DNA of 64,000 nt from the NCBI GenBank assembly GCA_009869945.1, contig WIXG01000180.1, forward strand, positions 94,592-158,591. The letters run 5' to 3'. Below are positions 48,401-61,000 of this stretch, one piece after another; within the stretch, counting starts at the first letter, position 1, and each line of letters starts with the position of its first letter. The notes beneath the pieces were generated by a model, which saw only the letters and a program-made list of their open reading frames with translations, did not search any database and was not told where the DNA came from. The translations under genes were made by a program, and so were the position numbers. The DNA comes from Mesaphorura yosii. Its lineage: Eukaryota; Arthropoda; Collembola; Poduromorpha; Tullbergiidae.

Positions 48401-51400
48401 GCTTTCATTCGGTAATCAGCTTGGCTGATTAAATTCTTAGAATTGAAACGATCAAAGGAAGCGTGTCGTGCGCGCGTAGTTCGTAATCAAAAGTGAAATG
48501 CTGCCATTCGCGTGCATGCGAAGCGCATAAGTCCGTGAATTACGGTGGGCATTAAGTCCCGGACCCGACGTGGCTTAAATGTGCCTGCTGTCAGCTTTTA
48601 ACGTTGCGCTTTATTCCCTCCACCGCCTTGCTTAACACACTTTTCATTGTGAGCCGCTTCGCTCTACGATTATTACATATGTCAGGTGAACTTTCTTTTT
48701 ACGATCAACTACACACTCGTCAGGCCTCGAGGGATTCATCTGAAGCTGCTACATTGAATCGCAAAACTTTACACGCAGTCATCCGGCACAATTCTTTGTA
48801 ATAACGTTACACCAAGATCTGCTCTTCGGGAAGGTAAAGATATCTGCAGTGGGCCTCCTCGCCTCGCTACACAAGCTAATGCAAACACAAACGCAGGTGC
48901 CTGCCTCAGCCGCCGGGAAATAAACGCGAAGAATGTTCTCGGAGTTTGGAAAGACTTAAATTTCCCTTGGTTCGAATCTTCACAACAATTGTTTTGCTTG
49001 TATTCTGGCGGCCTTTGAAGTCTTGGAGAAACATGTCTCCTTGCACAGCTAGCAATAAAATATATTGTTAGCATAAATTAAATTGAGTTGATCGAGCATG
49101 CGCGCTCGTAGAAGGACTCTTACACATGTGCATTTTCTTAATTGCCGGCATGATGACTTTAGAGGAAATTGAAATTGAAATACTTTTGTTGAGAGATTTA
49201 AAGTCAAGACTTTCGTGCACACATTTATATTCAGTTCGCCAAATTCCGAGTTTTTAGTACGGAACCCTCGTCGTCACGTTCGTACGAACACATCCGCAGG
49301 TTAGGGAATTTAATCAGAGCAGTGCTTGTGTGCCAGAAGACTCTTTCCTTTATAATCTTCTTTCCTTATTTTGCAATTAGCGAACAACAAAGTGTGCCAG
49401 ACTCAGGCAGTCCGCAGTGAGGCGAACATTATGGTTAATATGCGTACTCCTTTCGTGTTAAACTCATTTGTGGGATGACAAACACACAAATCAAATCTAC
49501 TTGACTGAGTAGCAGGCAAGCCATAATGAAAATATAGAATCTAATCTCAAGTTCAATACACTTTTCCCTGCAACGCTCTCCTGCAGACACGAATTAACTC
49601 TGTCTTATTAGTTTTCCAAACTCTCAGTCGTTCTGTCTAGAATCTTTGTGCTTTCGAAGTTAATGGCTTGTGTTTCCTTTCTCTTATACGCTCCGCGTGC
49701 GAGCGACTGCCCAAATAATAATATTATCAACTTTGATTCATTTTACCGTATCTTATCAGTGATTTGTTGCTGCTTTTACTGAACCTCCAATTATGGCGAC
49801 GTGAATTGTGCCTCTGTTTGCTCTGGTATGAATGTGCTCAGTGTCACGAGTTTCATTGAGAGGAAATGAAAAGAGCAAGTTCTAATGAGATTTTTAGTGC
49901 ACGCGCATCATAAAACCGGAAAATGAATTCTCTGAATTTGACTCGGCGTTGGCTTTTACAGTGGACACGCTGCGCAAATAATGGGCTTAGTTGACTAAAC
50001 GTTTGTTCAGAACTAATCGTCCTGGCGTCATTGCAGATTGTAAGTCATTGCCGTATTTTCGTCGGATGCCGCATCCGTGGCGCTTGCCAATCTGGAATGA
50101 CGAGATGGACCCCGACTAAAAGTACTGCGCCACGCGACTGTTGCTTATTGCTGTCTTAGAACGAGTTTATAATGGATTGAAGCTCTTACATGCTTTGAGA
50201 AAGGAATTTAGACAGGGCTAGCTTGGACAAACTATGACTTTTAAGGCCTCCAAACATGTCAGGAGAGACTGATCACAGCAGCAAATCAACTAGAGAGCGA
50301 GAGGCTAGTGAGTTGTTGACTTTGGTGGTGGTGGTTGTGATGGTGGTCTACGTGAAGTGAATTGGTGGTGAGATAATTCTAAAAGGCAGAATGGGTAAGA
50401 AGAAGCACAAAACACGCTCAGAAATCTCACATAATTCTGGATACAATGGACACTGGTGATGACGTTGAAGCAGTCGTGTGACTGTTTATCTTGTCACCCT
50501 TCGCTTTTGCGTGTTCCTGATTCATCACGGCTGTGAATTCGACTAACGACTTGACATTTTTCAACGATCACTCGCACCGAGTTCAGGAAATTTTCATTTC
50601 AGAGACTTCACGAGCATCAACTCAAATTAGCACATATTTCCTGAGCTCACTGTTTTGCCGATTTGAGAAATCACTGTGGTGGTTTGGCGAAGTGCACACA
50701 ATAACTAAGAACAAAGGAAACAAAACACCAGAAAAATTACTATGCGCTGGAATAAAAAAGTTGTCGAAACTTTCTTTGGTGCTTTCTTTTCTTGAAATTT
50801 GAAGTGAACGAGGAGGACTGCAGTCTGACTGACTGGGTCGTGATACTGCACTGAACAAAGGATTCGAGTAATGCAAGCAACTAGGAAATCTCATTCTCCT
50901 ACGGAAAGACCAAGCAGCAGCTAAATTGAAGCCACACCTGGCTAACATCACATCTCCTACTGAACCAGATCTGCTCTTCCGTGTTGAACGTCCTACAATA
51001 ATATTTCTTTCGAGTTTTGTTTGAAGAAGGCCAAGGGAGGATCCAAAGACGCACGCTCTCAAAGCTCGACTTGGACTCCAGCTCCTGCTTTCTCTCCAGC
51101 TATTCCACTTGTCTCCCTCGCCGAGCTCTCGCTGCCTGCTGCATTACATGTGTACTCCAGTACATTGTCTAGCAGGCATTGCTAGCATACTTTCTAGTTA
51201 CAATTTAGTTGCTCAATACTCCGCACTTGGGCAGCGGTACCTCGGCGTAACAATCCCAGGCAGCCAACTGCATGTGAACCATCATTGCTTCCAGTCCGAC
51301 CAGCACAATAAAGCGTCGCTGCTTCGTTCTTTCTTTCCTCGCTGTCTTCTTTTTATTCGTAGAATATTAAAGACAAAGAACCGTACGAGAATTCCAACTA

Positions 51401-54400
51401 TGCCCATTCAGTTTACTAAGAGACTCATTAATTATGACGTCAATGATAAACGCCTTCCATTATTTCCGGACGCTAAGATTACGCGCTCCTTTGTCCTTTA
51501 AACCGGAATTCATAATCTTCCGCCTGCATTTTTTCATATTGTCTTACATATCAAGTCGAGCATTCTACGCGAGTCGAGTCTGGCTGTGTCCCAGTCCACT
51601 TGTTCCAACTAATAGTCCACTTGGCTCGATTCTGACACGTCAGGCCTGACTCTGAGGTCGTTCCAGCCAGAATTACCGCCAAGTATGGGACCTCTTCCAT
51701 TTATCTCCATTCCTTTATTTCATTATTACCACACTAACGACGCACATTACCGATTATGGGCACAGGTTAGTTTCGCCCTCTCGCACTCGGAGACATTCGC
51801 ATTTGGACAAATCCCAACTGTGGATTTCCCGAATCAATCACCCGATTCTACGCTTCATTAACCAGAATCTAAATTCGACTTCCTCTTCCGCGAATTGACT
51901 TGTGCGCTTTAATAATTCACTTCTCCGTGCTCATGTGATATGACAATTCTCAGGAGCACCCGAGACGAACTGCCGCGTCTTGGATTTCTAGGACGCTTTC
52001 CGACTTGTTTGCCTCAGTTTCGATTTGCGTTTTCTGCGGTGTGCCAAAGCAATAAGGTGGAAGAATATGATTGAAGTAATGGAAGTCGTTATCCTCAGCG
52101 TAGAGCCGACCTTTGCCTCATATTCGCAAATGTGAATCTCTAAAGACAGCTCAGCCCCTCGAGTCCGTCTCTCAATGCAACTTATTTACATTCCTTAATG
52201 GAATGTCACTCAAGTCACGGCGAAAGATTACTCCCTTAATGGCTTAATAAAAACATAACCCTCCAGCCAGTGTCTTTACTGTCTCTTGCACTGGGCATTA
52301 TGCATCGAGTATAATCTAATACGTGAATTACGTGCCAAGTACTCGTCACTGCGGCGCACAAACCACAACCGACCGAAGTACAAGTCGGATTAAATCGCGA
52401 AGAAGGGCAGTGCGTGGCCATGAACATACTAATTACGTAGTACATGTGCTCCGTCCGAGGCAAGTGCTGAAATTGAATTGGCAGTGACTCTTGGTACGGG
52501 CGGCTGTGAAGATGCCTCATAAATATAATAAACTACGTCTCGTCTGAATTGCCACTTGAATTGAAATGAGAAGAGAGACTTGAGACTCCTTTTATTAAGT
52601 TTCCGTTACTCGTCTTGCCGCGCTTGCTCCGCGTGTACAGACGGCGAATCATCATTAGGAAAATTAGAGCAACTTTCCCCGTTCACCGAAAGCCATTTCC
52701 ACACGAATACCGCCACTTGCATTTCTAATCCGACACTCCTGTCTGGATAATGGTACTTGAGCAAGTTGGCAACAGTTTCTGCCTTTTAGTGTGGCGTGGT
52801 GAGGGTCCCGGGACTGAAAATCCTGACAAGGAAAATAAATAAATTGTTTCAAGTTTCCTAATTGGGAATACACGCTGGGGCGATAAGAGCCAGCACGAGC
52901 GGCACCGCGAGCAGGAGAGAATATTTTGTAGCGAAATTAGGCAAGGTTGACCAAAGAAATCGAAATACGTTCTTCTCTGCAAACTGGAGGCACGGAGCAA
53001 CTATTGTTTACTTTACCAAGTCGATAATCTCATTGGGTAGGGAGGACGAGGCTTCTCCAGAATAATGCAACAAAAACTAAAAAGTGTGCCTACCAGTACG
53101 TAAGTTTCGCAGCAGAGCAAAGAGTGGAGTGAGAAAGGAGAAGCCCGGGCAGTTTCGCCAGAAAAGAGATGGTTCCAAAAAAAGTACGTGCATGTGAGAG
53201 AGAAACAGTCGCAGCGTCGGGTCGTTTCATTGAATCGATGTCTTCGCATGCGCTCACTGCTGAGACGTCGTTTGTAGCTGGCTGGCTACCTGGCCTTTGG
53301 CACATTTGAGGAATCTCATTCATGATTCGAGAGTTTAATTCCGATAAACTTGATTAAAGGTTCTCATTAAGTCATCTCCGCCATGCTAACAAGCGCAAAC
53401 TCCTGAACACAAAGTTATCCAGTTTGTCATTTCGTCTGCAGCGGGCCGAGCAGCGAAAGTGAGATGAGCACGAGGCCAGGATGCAGCTACGCTGCTCATT
53501 CTTCGGTTCCACGCTATAACCTCCTTCGAGAAGCTTTCTCAGAATGCTGGCTCCTTAATTCCAGCCAGCTGTCATATCGGGTGAAGCAGATGCCTCATTT
53601 CTCCCTTGGCCGAGAAATCTCATCACATACGACGCATCAGCTTCATTGACTTGCGTCGTTCAGGCATGCTCTGATTCGCGGCTGACTCTTGTAACTACAC
53701 CACAAATTTCGACTGACTAAATTCAATCAGTCTTCAATTAAGTTTAATACGAATGCCAGCACTTGTGCTCATTGAAAATGGATCGATTATCCTTTCCTTG
53801 GCGCGTAAGAGTATAATGCGTTGTACCAAGCTGGAAAATATTTCGAGGTCTGTAAATCTCACTCCTTCGCTCGCCCGTAGTAAGGAACCTGTGCAACGCG
53901 CTGCATGTGCACGGTGAGCACGCCAGCACATGCCTGCACGAGAGCAGACGACGGAGACTCCTGGAATTTTTTAATCAATACATACTTCATCCAAAGCAGT
54001 AGCGAGCAGCTCCAGCTGCACCATCCAAAGAAAAGTCAAAAGACCCGCATTCACACAAACTAACCACACACGAAGAAAAGAAGTCGCAAGAAACTTTCTC
54101 CTCGCAACTGCGCCACTGCTCACAACCGCGCTCACTCTCGGACGATTCTGGAACCACCGAGCTCAGTGAAAGTCAGCAGAAGGCAGGCGACTCTCTACAA
54201 AGAAAACCCGTCTCCGGGTCTCCTTCGTCCAGCCAGACGCGCGGAGCAGCGCAGGCCCGATGTTTAGTCATCATAAGTTTATGCCAAATTCACAGATGGG
54301 AATGAGCACGCTGATCGAACACGCGAGGCTTCAACCAATTCCTATGCTAATATCATTCGATTTATGAGGTCATCACCAATTGGCTGGATATTAGCTACAA

Positions 54401-55030
54401 GTGAAGCTACCCATCTGCCGTCTTCTGCAATTGATTCACATCCACTCAAGTTAGTCAGTACTGTTTGAATTTGTCCCTTTTTGATTTCACTCGTAGTGTG
54501 CAGAAACCTCGCAACTGTCGCAACAATTAAGATCTGAGACGAATTCTTCATTCAAATTCCGTCGAGTAATGCCACGCCATGCATGCTTTGAAATTTTTAA
54601 GCTTATGAAATGAACAAATTCAATTTTTAAGCGAAGCGTTTTTCGTGCTTTCATGCATTTTGAATTTTGTGTTGTGTTGTGTTTGACAGGTCGAAGCGAT
54701 GAATAAAGCTCGAAACAATTTACACGGCTCATTGCATGCATATTTGGTGTCGCTGACCAGCGTTGAGCTGAAACGACAACAGAGCACTTACCCCATGGAC
54801 TTGGTTTTCATCAAAGGTACTTTCATGCTGAGTACACCATTGTGACTCTTGACGGATGTAGCGTCTTTGTTGCTGCTATTCCCGTCCCCGAGTATACCCT
54901 GCAGACTCTCTTCATCTCCGCCAGACTCCTTCCTCTTCTTGCGGCAACAGTAGCAAATAATGGAGGTTAAACTCATAATGACAAAAAATGCGACGGCCAG
55001 GATCCCAAGCAGGAAAACGCTGTGCTCCAT
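39437..55030 (-). CDS. SYT7: Synaptotagmin-7, nine coding exons
   Basis: A calcium sensor for vesicle and lysosome exocytosis. Exons in transcript order: 55030-54792, 44964-44829, 44135-43995, 43523-43376, 41417-41308, 40505-40477, 40364-40225, 39968-39756, 39537-39437. Phases agree and give about 418 residues (human main form 403). An N-terminal anchor (about 5-29) ends in the palmitoylation-type Cys cluster CYCC followed by RKKRK. A Ser/Thr/Pro/Gln linker follows. C2A (about 151-275) has [34 protein letters not shown] and [10 protein letters not shown], with all five calcium Asp. C2B (about 280-405) has [25 protein letters not shown] and [14 protein letters not shown], where the fifth position is Glu. 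It ends [11 protein letters not shown]. The first listed exon follows an acceptor, so a 5'UTR or further N-terminal exon lies upstream of 55036. Confidence 0.94.
41418..43375 (-). other. 2-kb intron within the synaptotagmin-7 C2A coding region
   Basis: Bounded by gaag|gtgag at 43375 and ctttccag|ggttt at 41418. I find no additional exon. The plus-strand frame at 42184-42504 has no support. Confidence 0.6.
44136..44828 (-). other. Intron between linker exon and C2A exon of synaptotagmin-7
   Basis: About 690 nt, donor gct|gtaagt at 44828 and acceptor actttcag at 44136, phase 0. Nothing else is recognised in it. Confidence 0.6.
44965..54791 (-). other. 9.8-kb first coding intron of synaptotagmin-7
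   Basis: Donor gg|gtaagt at 54791 and acceptor gaaatgcag at 44965, phase 2. No phase-2/2 linker exon like the spliced mammalian juxtamembrane exons could be identified. A GGT/TGG-rich patch lies at about 50325-50375. The 53986-54260 part is GC-richer and looks like a promoter plus first exon on the minus strand (see the separate entry). Confidence 0.5.
53986..54024 (-). CDS. Candidate alternative first coding exon of synaptotagmin-7
   Basis: On the minus strand an ATG at 54024 in good context (tttggATGg) opens [13 protein letters not shown] and meets a GTATGT donor at 53985 in phase 0. About 230 nt upstream is GC- and CpG-richer than the surroundings, as for a 5'UTR/promoter. Phase 0 does not fit the linker exon (44964-44829) but fits the exon at 44135-43995. 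Such a transcript would lack the membrane anchor. This rests on splice signals and phase only. Confidence 0.3.
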
Positions 55031-58000
55031 CAGCACCTGTACAAAAACAGACGCAACATTTTATTAAACTCCTGAATTTTTAAAGCAGCCTGCAAAACCT
55101 GGGTCGTACAAATGAAGCGTAATTAGCTCTTGGCAATTTTACCAAGACCTGACAGGCTCCAATTAGAGTCAAGCCCTCTTAAACGGTAAACAACCATTAT
55201 TGTGCACCGTGCTCAATTACACTATGACCTTCGCCTCCAACTCGCAATGGTCGGACCAAAGAGACACTCCTTTGCTTGCTTTCTGAATAAATGGCTGTTC
55301 AATGAGTACTGTCATCATGCAACGAGACCTAAGACCTGGCATCCATGAAACCGTGTAAGATGTCAACTTGCTGGAAAGTCAAAGAGCAGCTTCAACTCCC
55401 AGGTTTAAAACTAAAAGATGCATGACACTCGTTTCCTTTAATTACACCCTCACAAAGAGTTACAGACCGCGCAAGTCTCTGAATAATTAATTGCAAAAGA
55501 CGTTTGCCATTCTCAGGTCTTAACTCTTGGGCGATACTGCTTCGAATTCGCTATAATTAAGATCAAGAATAGAGTCACAACGCAGTTTGCTTACACTCAT
55601 TTCATGACGAAATTCGTTTTACTTTGAAGGCACCATATATCTTTGACTCGTTTTCTGAGGTGCTGAGCAATGCTGCGTGGTAGCATGACAATTTCCAGCC
55701 AGAGCTCTGGAAAGAACATCCATTAACTTGGCATCAATCAATTTGGTTTGGGACATTGGGAGTGCACAGAGCAACGCATTTTTGATCTTACGATGCTGAT
55801 TTCTTTGACAAGGCGGACAACAGCTGTCCAAATAGCAAATGTAGCTTTTCATGTCAACAGTCAACACATCCCAGGCGCTCTGGAGTCTATTACCTCATTT
55901 TCGACATAACCGCAAGCTAAGAAGCTTTTCATTCGACTGCGCTGTTCGCGTCAAGCTCTTCTCTGCATTTCCACACCAGTTAAACCAGTGTACACGTAAC
56001 GCGGCTAAGATGAAAGGATTTAATGCAAATTGCGTCGAGTCGATTTTCAATTCTGGAACTTTAACCTTTCGACAGTGCACTCGTGTCAGCTATTTTGCAA
56101 CGCCAAAAATCCTGTTCCTGTTTAGCATAATCCACGACGCAGCTTGAATGTCATGCACTTGACAGCAAAAGTCTCCAAAATCGTATTAGCTCGTGCCTCC
56201 ATGAGACCATATTATTTCAATGCGAGCAATGGAAGCGTGTCTTCCAAAAGTGAATACAAAGAGTGGATCGGATTATTCTCCTGTATTTACAAAAGCATTA
56301 TTATAGACAGGATGTGGCGCGGCGAAATATGCTTCACGAAACGGCTTGAAGCTCAACTGAATGCCATTAGCAGATTATATTCCTGTGCAAGTATCACAAT
56401 GTGCAATAATTACATCACTCGGCAGAGCACAACAAAATATTTATTAGATTCTTTATGGGGCCCGGAGAGAGAAGGAGCAAGAGGGTACCAGTTGACGGCC
56501 TTCCGTTCAAGAAATAAGCGTGTTCACAAATGGGTAAGTAAATATGTTTATTTTACAGCTGCTGTCTCAGCTGAGGGTTATGTCGCAGACTTTATTCATG
56601 TCTGGGCTGTGCTTTGCTGGGTACGTCTGAGTACCCATTAAATCAATAATATTAGGTCAAATCGGGGGAGAAGGGCAGAAATACTTTTAACAGATGAGAT
56701 AAGTAAACAACAGCAAAAGCTAAGGGAACGCGAGAAAGTATGCTTTCACTTCCCAACATTTTCACTCCCTTCTGCGCCTGTCTCCGCTCTCTTCAGCCAG
56801 ATCCTCATCGCAGGCACATAGACGGAATATTAAATGAGTCTCTCACGTTCAACTACTTCAGAATGTAGATTAAGAAAAAGAAAATTGTATCTGACTTTGT
56901 CATGTATGAGGCTCCGTCGTCACTCCAAAGAAAATCATTTGAGCGAGAGTAATTTCTGCGACTCAATTTTCTCTTATACATGACATCGCGCAGCCCGAGC
57001 ACGGCAGGAATGAAATTCAAGGCTGTGATTCACGTGTCACATCCCGAACACTTTTTCGCATTTATGGAGTGTGAGTGATTGCGTGTGACTTGTGACTTTC
57101 GGAGTCGCAACCCATGCCTGGACGGTATAATTTAATATCAAAGAACTTCTCGAGCAAAGGGACCAAGCAATTTGATCTTTTCTGTTGCTTGATGATTACT
57201 CTTTCGATTAATTTTGTTTATTACGTGGCCACACAGAAAGCAGAAATAAAATGTACGATTCAAGGTTGCTCCTTGCCACGACTGAGACTTCTTTTAAATG
57301 AATCTAAGCTGCTATTGCCCACCTTAACTATCCATTGTCGTTTCTAACTCCATGTGGCCATCGACCAACCTTGCACGTATGCACAAACTTAGACATAAAC
57401 GGGAATTTGGCAGGAAAGAAGCTCCAGCGACAGGAATAATTTCAAAAATGAGTTCAATTACTTGGGCAATGTCAGGCCTATTTTCTTCCGACGCATGCAT
57501 TTCTTGCGACACGCAAGTCAACCTAGTTCGTGCAGGCATGTCACGTTACAAAACGACGACGTGCAGCGCAAATAACACTCGCACCTGCAGCGTGTGTCCC
57601 ACTTTCAGATTTGGTCAACTAGAGTTTTCACGGCCGGGCGTAGAGAAAAGGAAATGATGACTATGAGCTCTTAATTTGTAAGCAAATAACATGGGTCTAT
57701 CATCCAAAGTAGAATGACGAAGCGTTATGCGTAAAGTAAGCTTGTTTTTGTAGAATAAGAATGTTTCCAATATTAATAAACTCAGGCGCTGGAAACATTC
57801 TTCGCCTGTGCACTCTCATTTGCTATATTTATTATTTATACGTGTGCTTCATTACTTTATGTTACTATTCCATCACCAAATACCTCGACTTGCCATGAAT
57901 GCGATGAAATGAATGATCAAATATCAAGTTTATTCCATTTGAGTCTATTTCAACGTGAAGGCTTTGTTTGCCGTGTTAAAACAGAGACTTTCCTGTCGAG

Positions 58001-61000
58001 AAACAACTAAAAATCAATACTTATTTATCAAGACTTCCTTTTTTTAATATATCACAGGCTCTGTTTTGACTTTCACATTCAAAACGATCAAACAAAAAAC
58101 TCCAGTGTCTAGTTGTCTGCCTAGTCTTTTCTTATGCTAAGCGATTTTTAGTCTGTCATTTTGTTGGGCTATTACCTTGTTTGTGTAGTCCTAAGACCAA
58201 TTCCGGTCACTTCAATCACGGATGTGTTTAGGTGATAATTGCCATTGTGAGCAAACTTTGAGCAACAAATTTTGAGCTTTTCCAATACTCCGCATGCAAA
58301 CACAAATACAAATCCAACGTGTGGATACAAAACTAGATACAATTTGGTTTGACGATGTCCACTCAAAATTGCAATAAGAATATGTCGTCCACGGAACCAA
58401 TTCTTTATGCAACTCGGGCAAAAAAATAAAATACCTTCCTTCTTTCGAAAGCGTTTCATAAAGGTATTGCCGAATGCCTCACGAGTGACAAAAAGTTACA
58501 AGCAATTCAGCCTCGTTAATCGATAATTAATTTCTTCATAATTTCGCATAAATTGCCTGAAACCTCATAAGTTGCAGTGCTTTAATTTATAAAACCACAC
58601 AGTAATTACTTTCCGCAACCGCAGGACACCAAAATGTGGTGGTAGAGCAATTGTCTATCCTGCGTGTATTTGCGTACGAATTAGACGAGCAACTTTTTAA
58701 TTCAAACTATAGCTAGACAGCAATGAAGCAGGGGACCTTGGCCTTCACACGGCGAAGCAAACGGCCGATACGAATACAAATATTCCGTAAGAAACAGGCC
58801 TGCCAAAACAAAAACCTGAGGTCAAAACTGACCAAGATACGTTGAAAGGCAGTTGGCTCATCGAATTTCAAACTTGACTTGTTTGTTTTGCCAATCCAAA
58901 TTGTTGGGTACGAACCTCATTTGACAAACTCAGGCAACTATGTGTATGGATACTCGCGGATTGGAATGTATTATTGGCTTGCTAACGCTCGATAGAAATG
59001 TCAAGGTCCCCATTTGCGAATAAGCATTGCCAAGGCATGTCAAATTCAGAATGCTATCATTAACAATTCATGCAGATTAATTCAAACGTCAACTGTGAGT
59101 CGAGTGCCTTGACTAGGTGCATCGTAAAATGGAAAAAGAGACCTTTCTAATTTGAAAATGTCGGATCAAATTATCTGACAGGTCAAAGTTACTCTGAATT
59201 GTTTCCCTTCGTAAATTAGTGAAAGGAATTTCTTAATGGGGAATTTCATCTGATTCAGGAGACCTTGAGTTTGAAGGGAGCTCACTCACAGTCAGACATT
59301 ACACGCGTAAGTGCTCTGATTGCGAGAAATCTTTACTTGAATCAGCGTTGGGCTGTCTCATTTGTACAAAGGAACATGAATTTGGAATGAAAAGCAACGA
59401 AATTTGATTAAAACTATTTCTCATGCATAAAAGATCTACACTTGCGAGGCAAAGTAGTCGAATTTCTCACAAGATGCTCTTCTCTCCACACACAACTTGA
59501 GACAGTGCTCGAGACGGAATCTCGTTTGCTACTTACGCCGTAAGCCCCGAAGGTAAGGAAGAAGATCCGGCGTTCTTTACGTGAGCATTCAATTTCAGTT
59601 CAAGGCCTTTCTATTGAAACAAATGATGTATAAACTAATTCGATTACAATGACTCCAGAAAGTATAATTCAGTTTCAAGTGCGGGCCTGACAGATAATAA
59701 TGAATGTATAATTAATCAAGTAATTTGAATAAACCATTACATTTAGCTTCCGACGATCAACCTCACATCTGTCGCCATCAGACCCGAAGAGAAGAAGAAG
59801 CGAGCAGTCTGCTCCTGGCTGTTTGGAAACATTATCATGACTCTAACTGCCGCCTCGTTTCTCGGAGGATGAAGGAAACGACTTTCTCTACAGCCGTCGA
59901 GCTGACGAGAAGTGTTTGAGAACAAGTGTGCCCCGATAGCCTCGAACAAGTGTGAACCGTCTCGTGTCCCGTAACGTCGTCCCGGATGACAGCAAGGAAG
60001 ACGTACACGCTGGCAGCTTACTTTGTGTACTCATTTTGAGTGTAATGTGATTCTCACTTCACTCTCCAGGCGGCTTGGAGAATGTTTTAATGGGACAAGA
60101 AGAATGCACGTTCCACGAACGTGAAATAATGTTTTAGCACCTTTTCCAATAATCCAGGCGCAATAAGTACGATAAAAGTAACAATTTCGCGGAGTTTTGC
60201 TAACGACTGAGGCCAAGAATAGAACACAAGTGGCGACCACGCGAGATCCTCATTCATTTCTCAACTTTTCTATCCTCCGAGCCAGCAGCACACGACATGT
60301 GAGCCACAGCCAAGTTGAGGTCGGGCGTCTGGCCTGTTGCATAAGATTTATAGAGAGTATTTATTTGTGTGGCAAGCTATTATTTCGCGTTTCCTCCTCT
60401 GTTTCCTGCGGTTATTGTTGTGGTTGACTTCGTTTTGTGCAATTTACTAAAGTGAGTCCGCCAGAACGTGTATGTATTTCACGATACATATCTGTGACGC
60501 TGTTCCCAAGGCAAACGATACATTCCTCTAAGCGCTGTAATTCGGTTAATCTGTCTGCACTGCTCAAAATAAATGCAATATTCATCTTTTACCGTGCTTA
60601 CGTTGATCCATTATGTTGCAGTGCGAACACGAAGTCTGGAAACAAGCTCGACTAACTTGCTAGCTTGCGCCTTCGGTCCCTCTCGTATAAAATGCAATTT
60701 TCTTTGTTCGCATGTCTCATCCTTTTTTAATTGAAGTTTTGCCTCAGCGGCAGCAAAGCCAGTTCATTCTGCTCCAGGTCATAGGCATATTGGATGTAAT
60801 GGAAGGAAAGATTAACGTCAAGATCTTTACTTTACGTTTCCTACGGCTATGCCAAAGCTTGTGAACACGACTCGCTTTCGCACAAGTCGCAGCAGCTAAT
60901 GCCTTGATCTAATTTAATGGAGACGCCGTCGCCTGAGTGGGTGCAAACAGAATTTTGTACCATGAGAGCGAGTAGGCTGTGTAGTCGAGAAAAAGCTACA

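Noticed and set aside
48955-48975. B-box-like GGTTCGAATC (tRNA T-loop)
   Set aside because: No A box or cloverleaf pairing within the preceding 80 nt. The same goes for the similar GTTCGAACCC at about 8735 and GTTCAATCC at about 6915.
50325-50375. TGG/GGT-rich microsatellite-like patch
   Set aside because: Short, imperfect simple sequence without further structure.
50622-51062. 146-codon minus-strand frame in the synaptotagmin-7 intron
   Set aside because: Begins at a non-ATG codon, Ser/Arg-rich, no splice sites of the needed phase and no family features.
56144-56641. 165-codon plus-strand frame
   Set aside because: No recognisable domain, no neighbours on that strand, composition as expected by chance in a long non-coding region.
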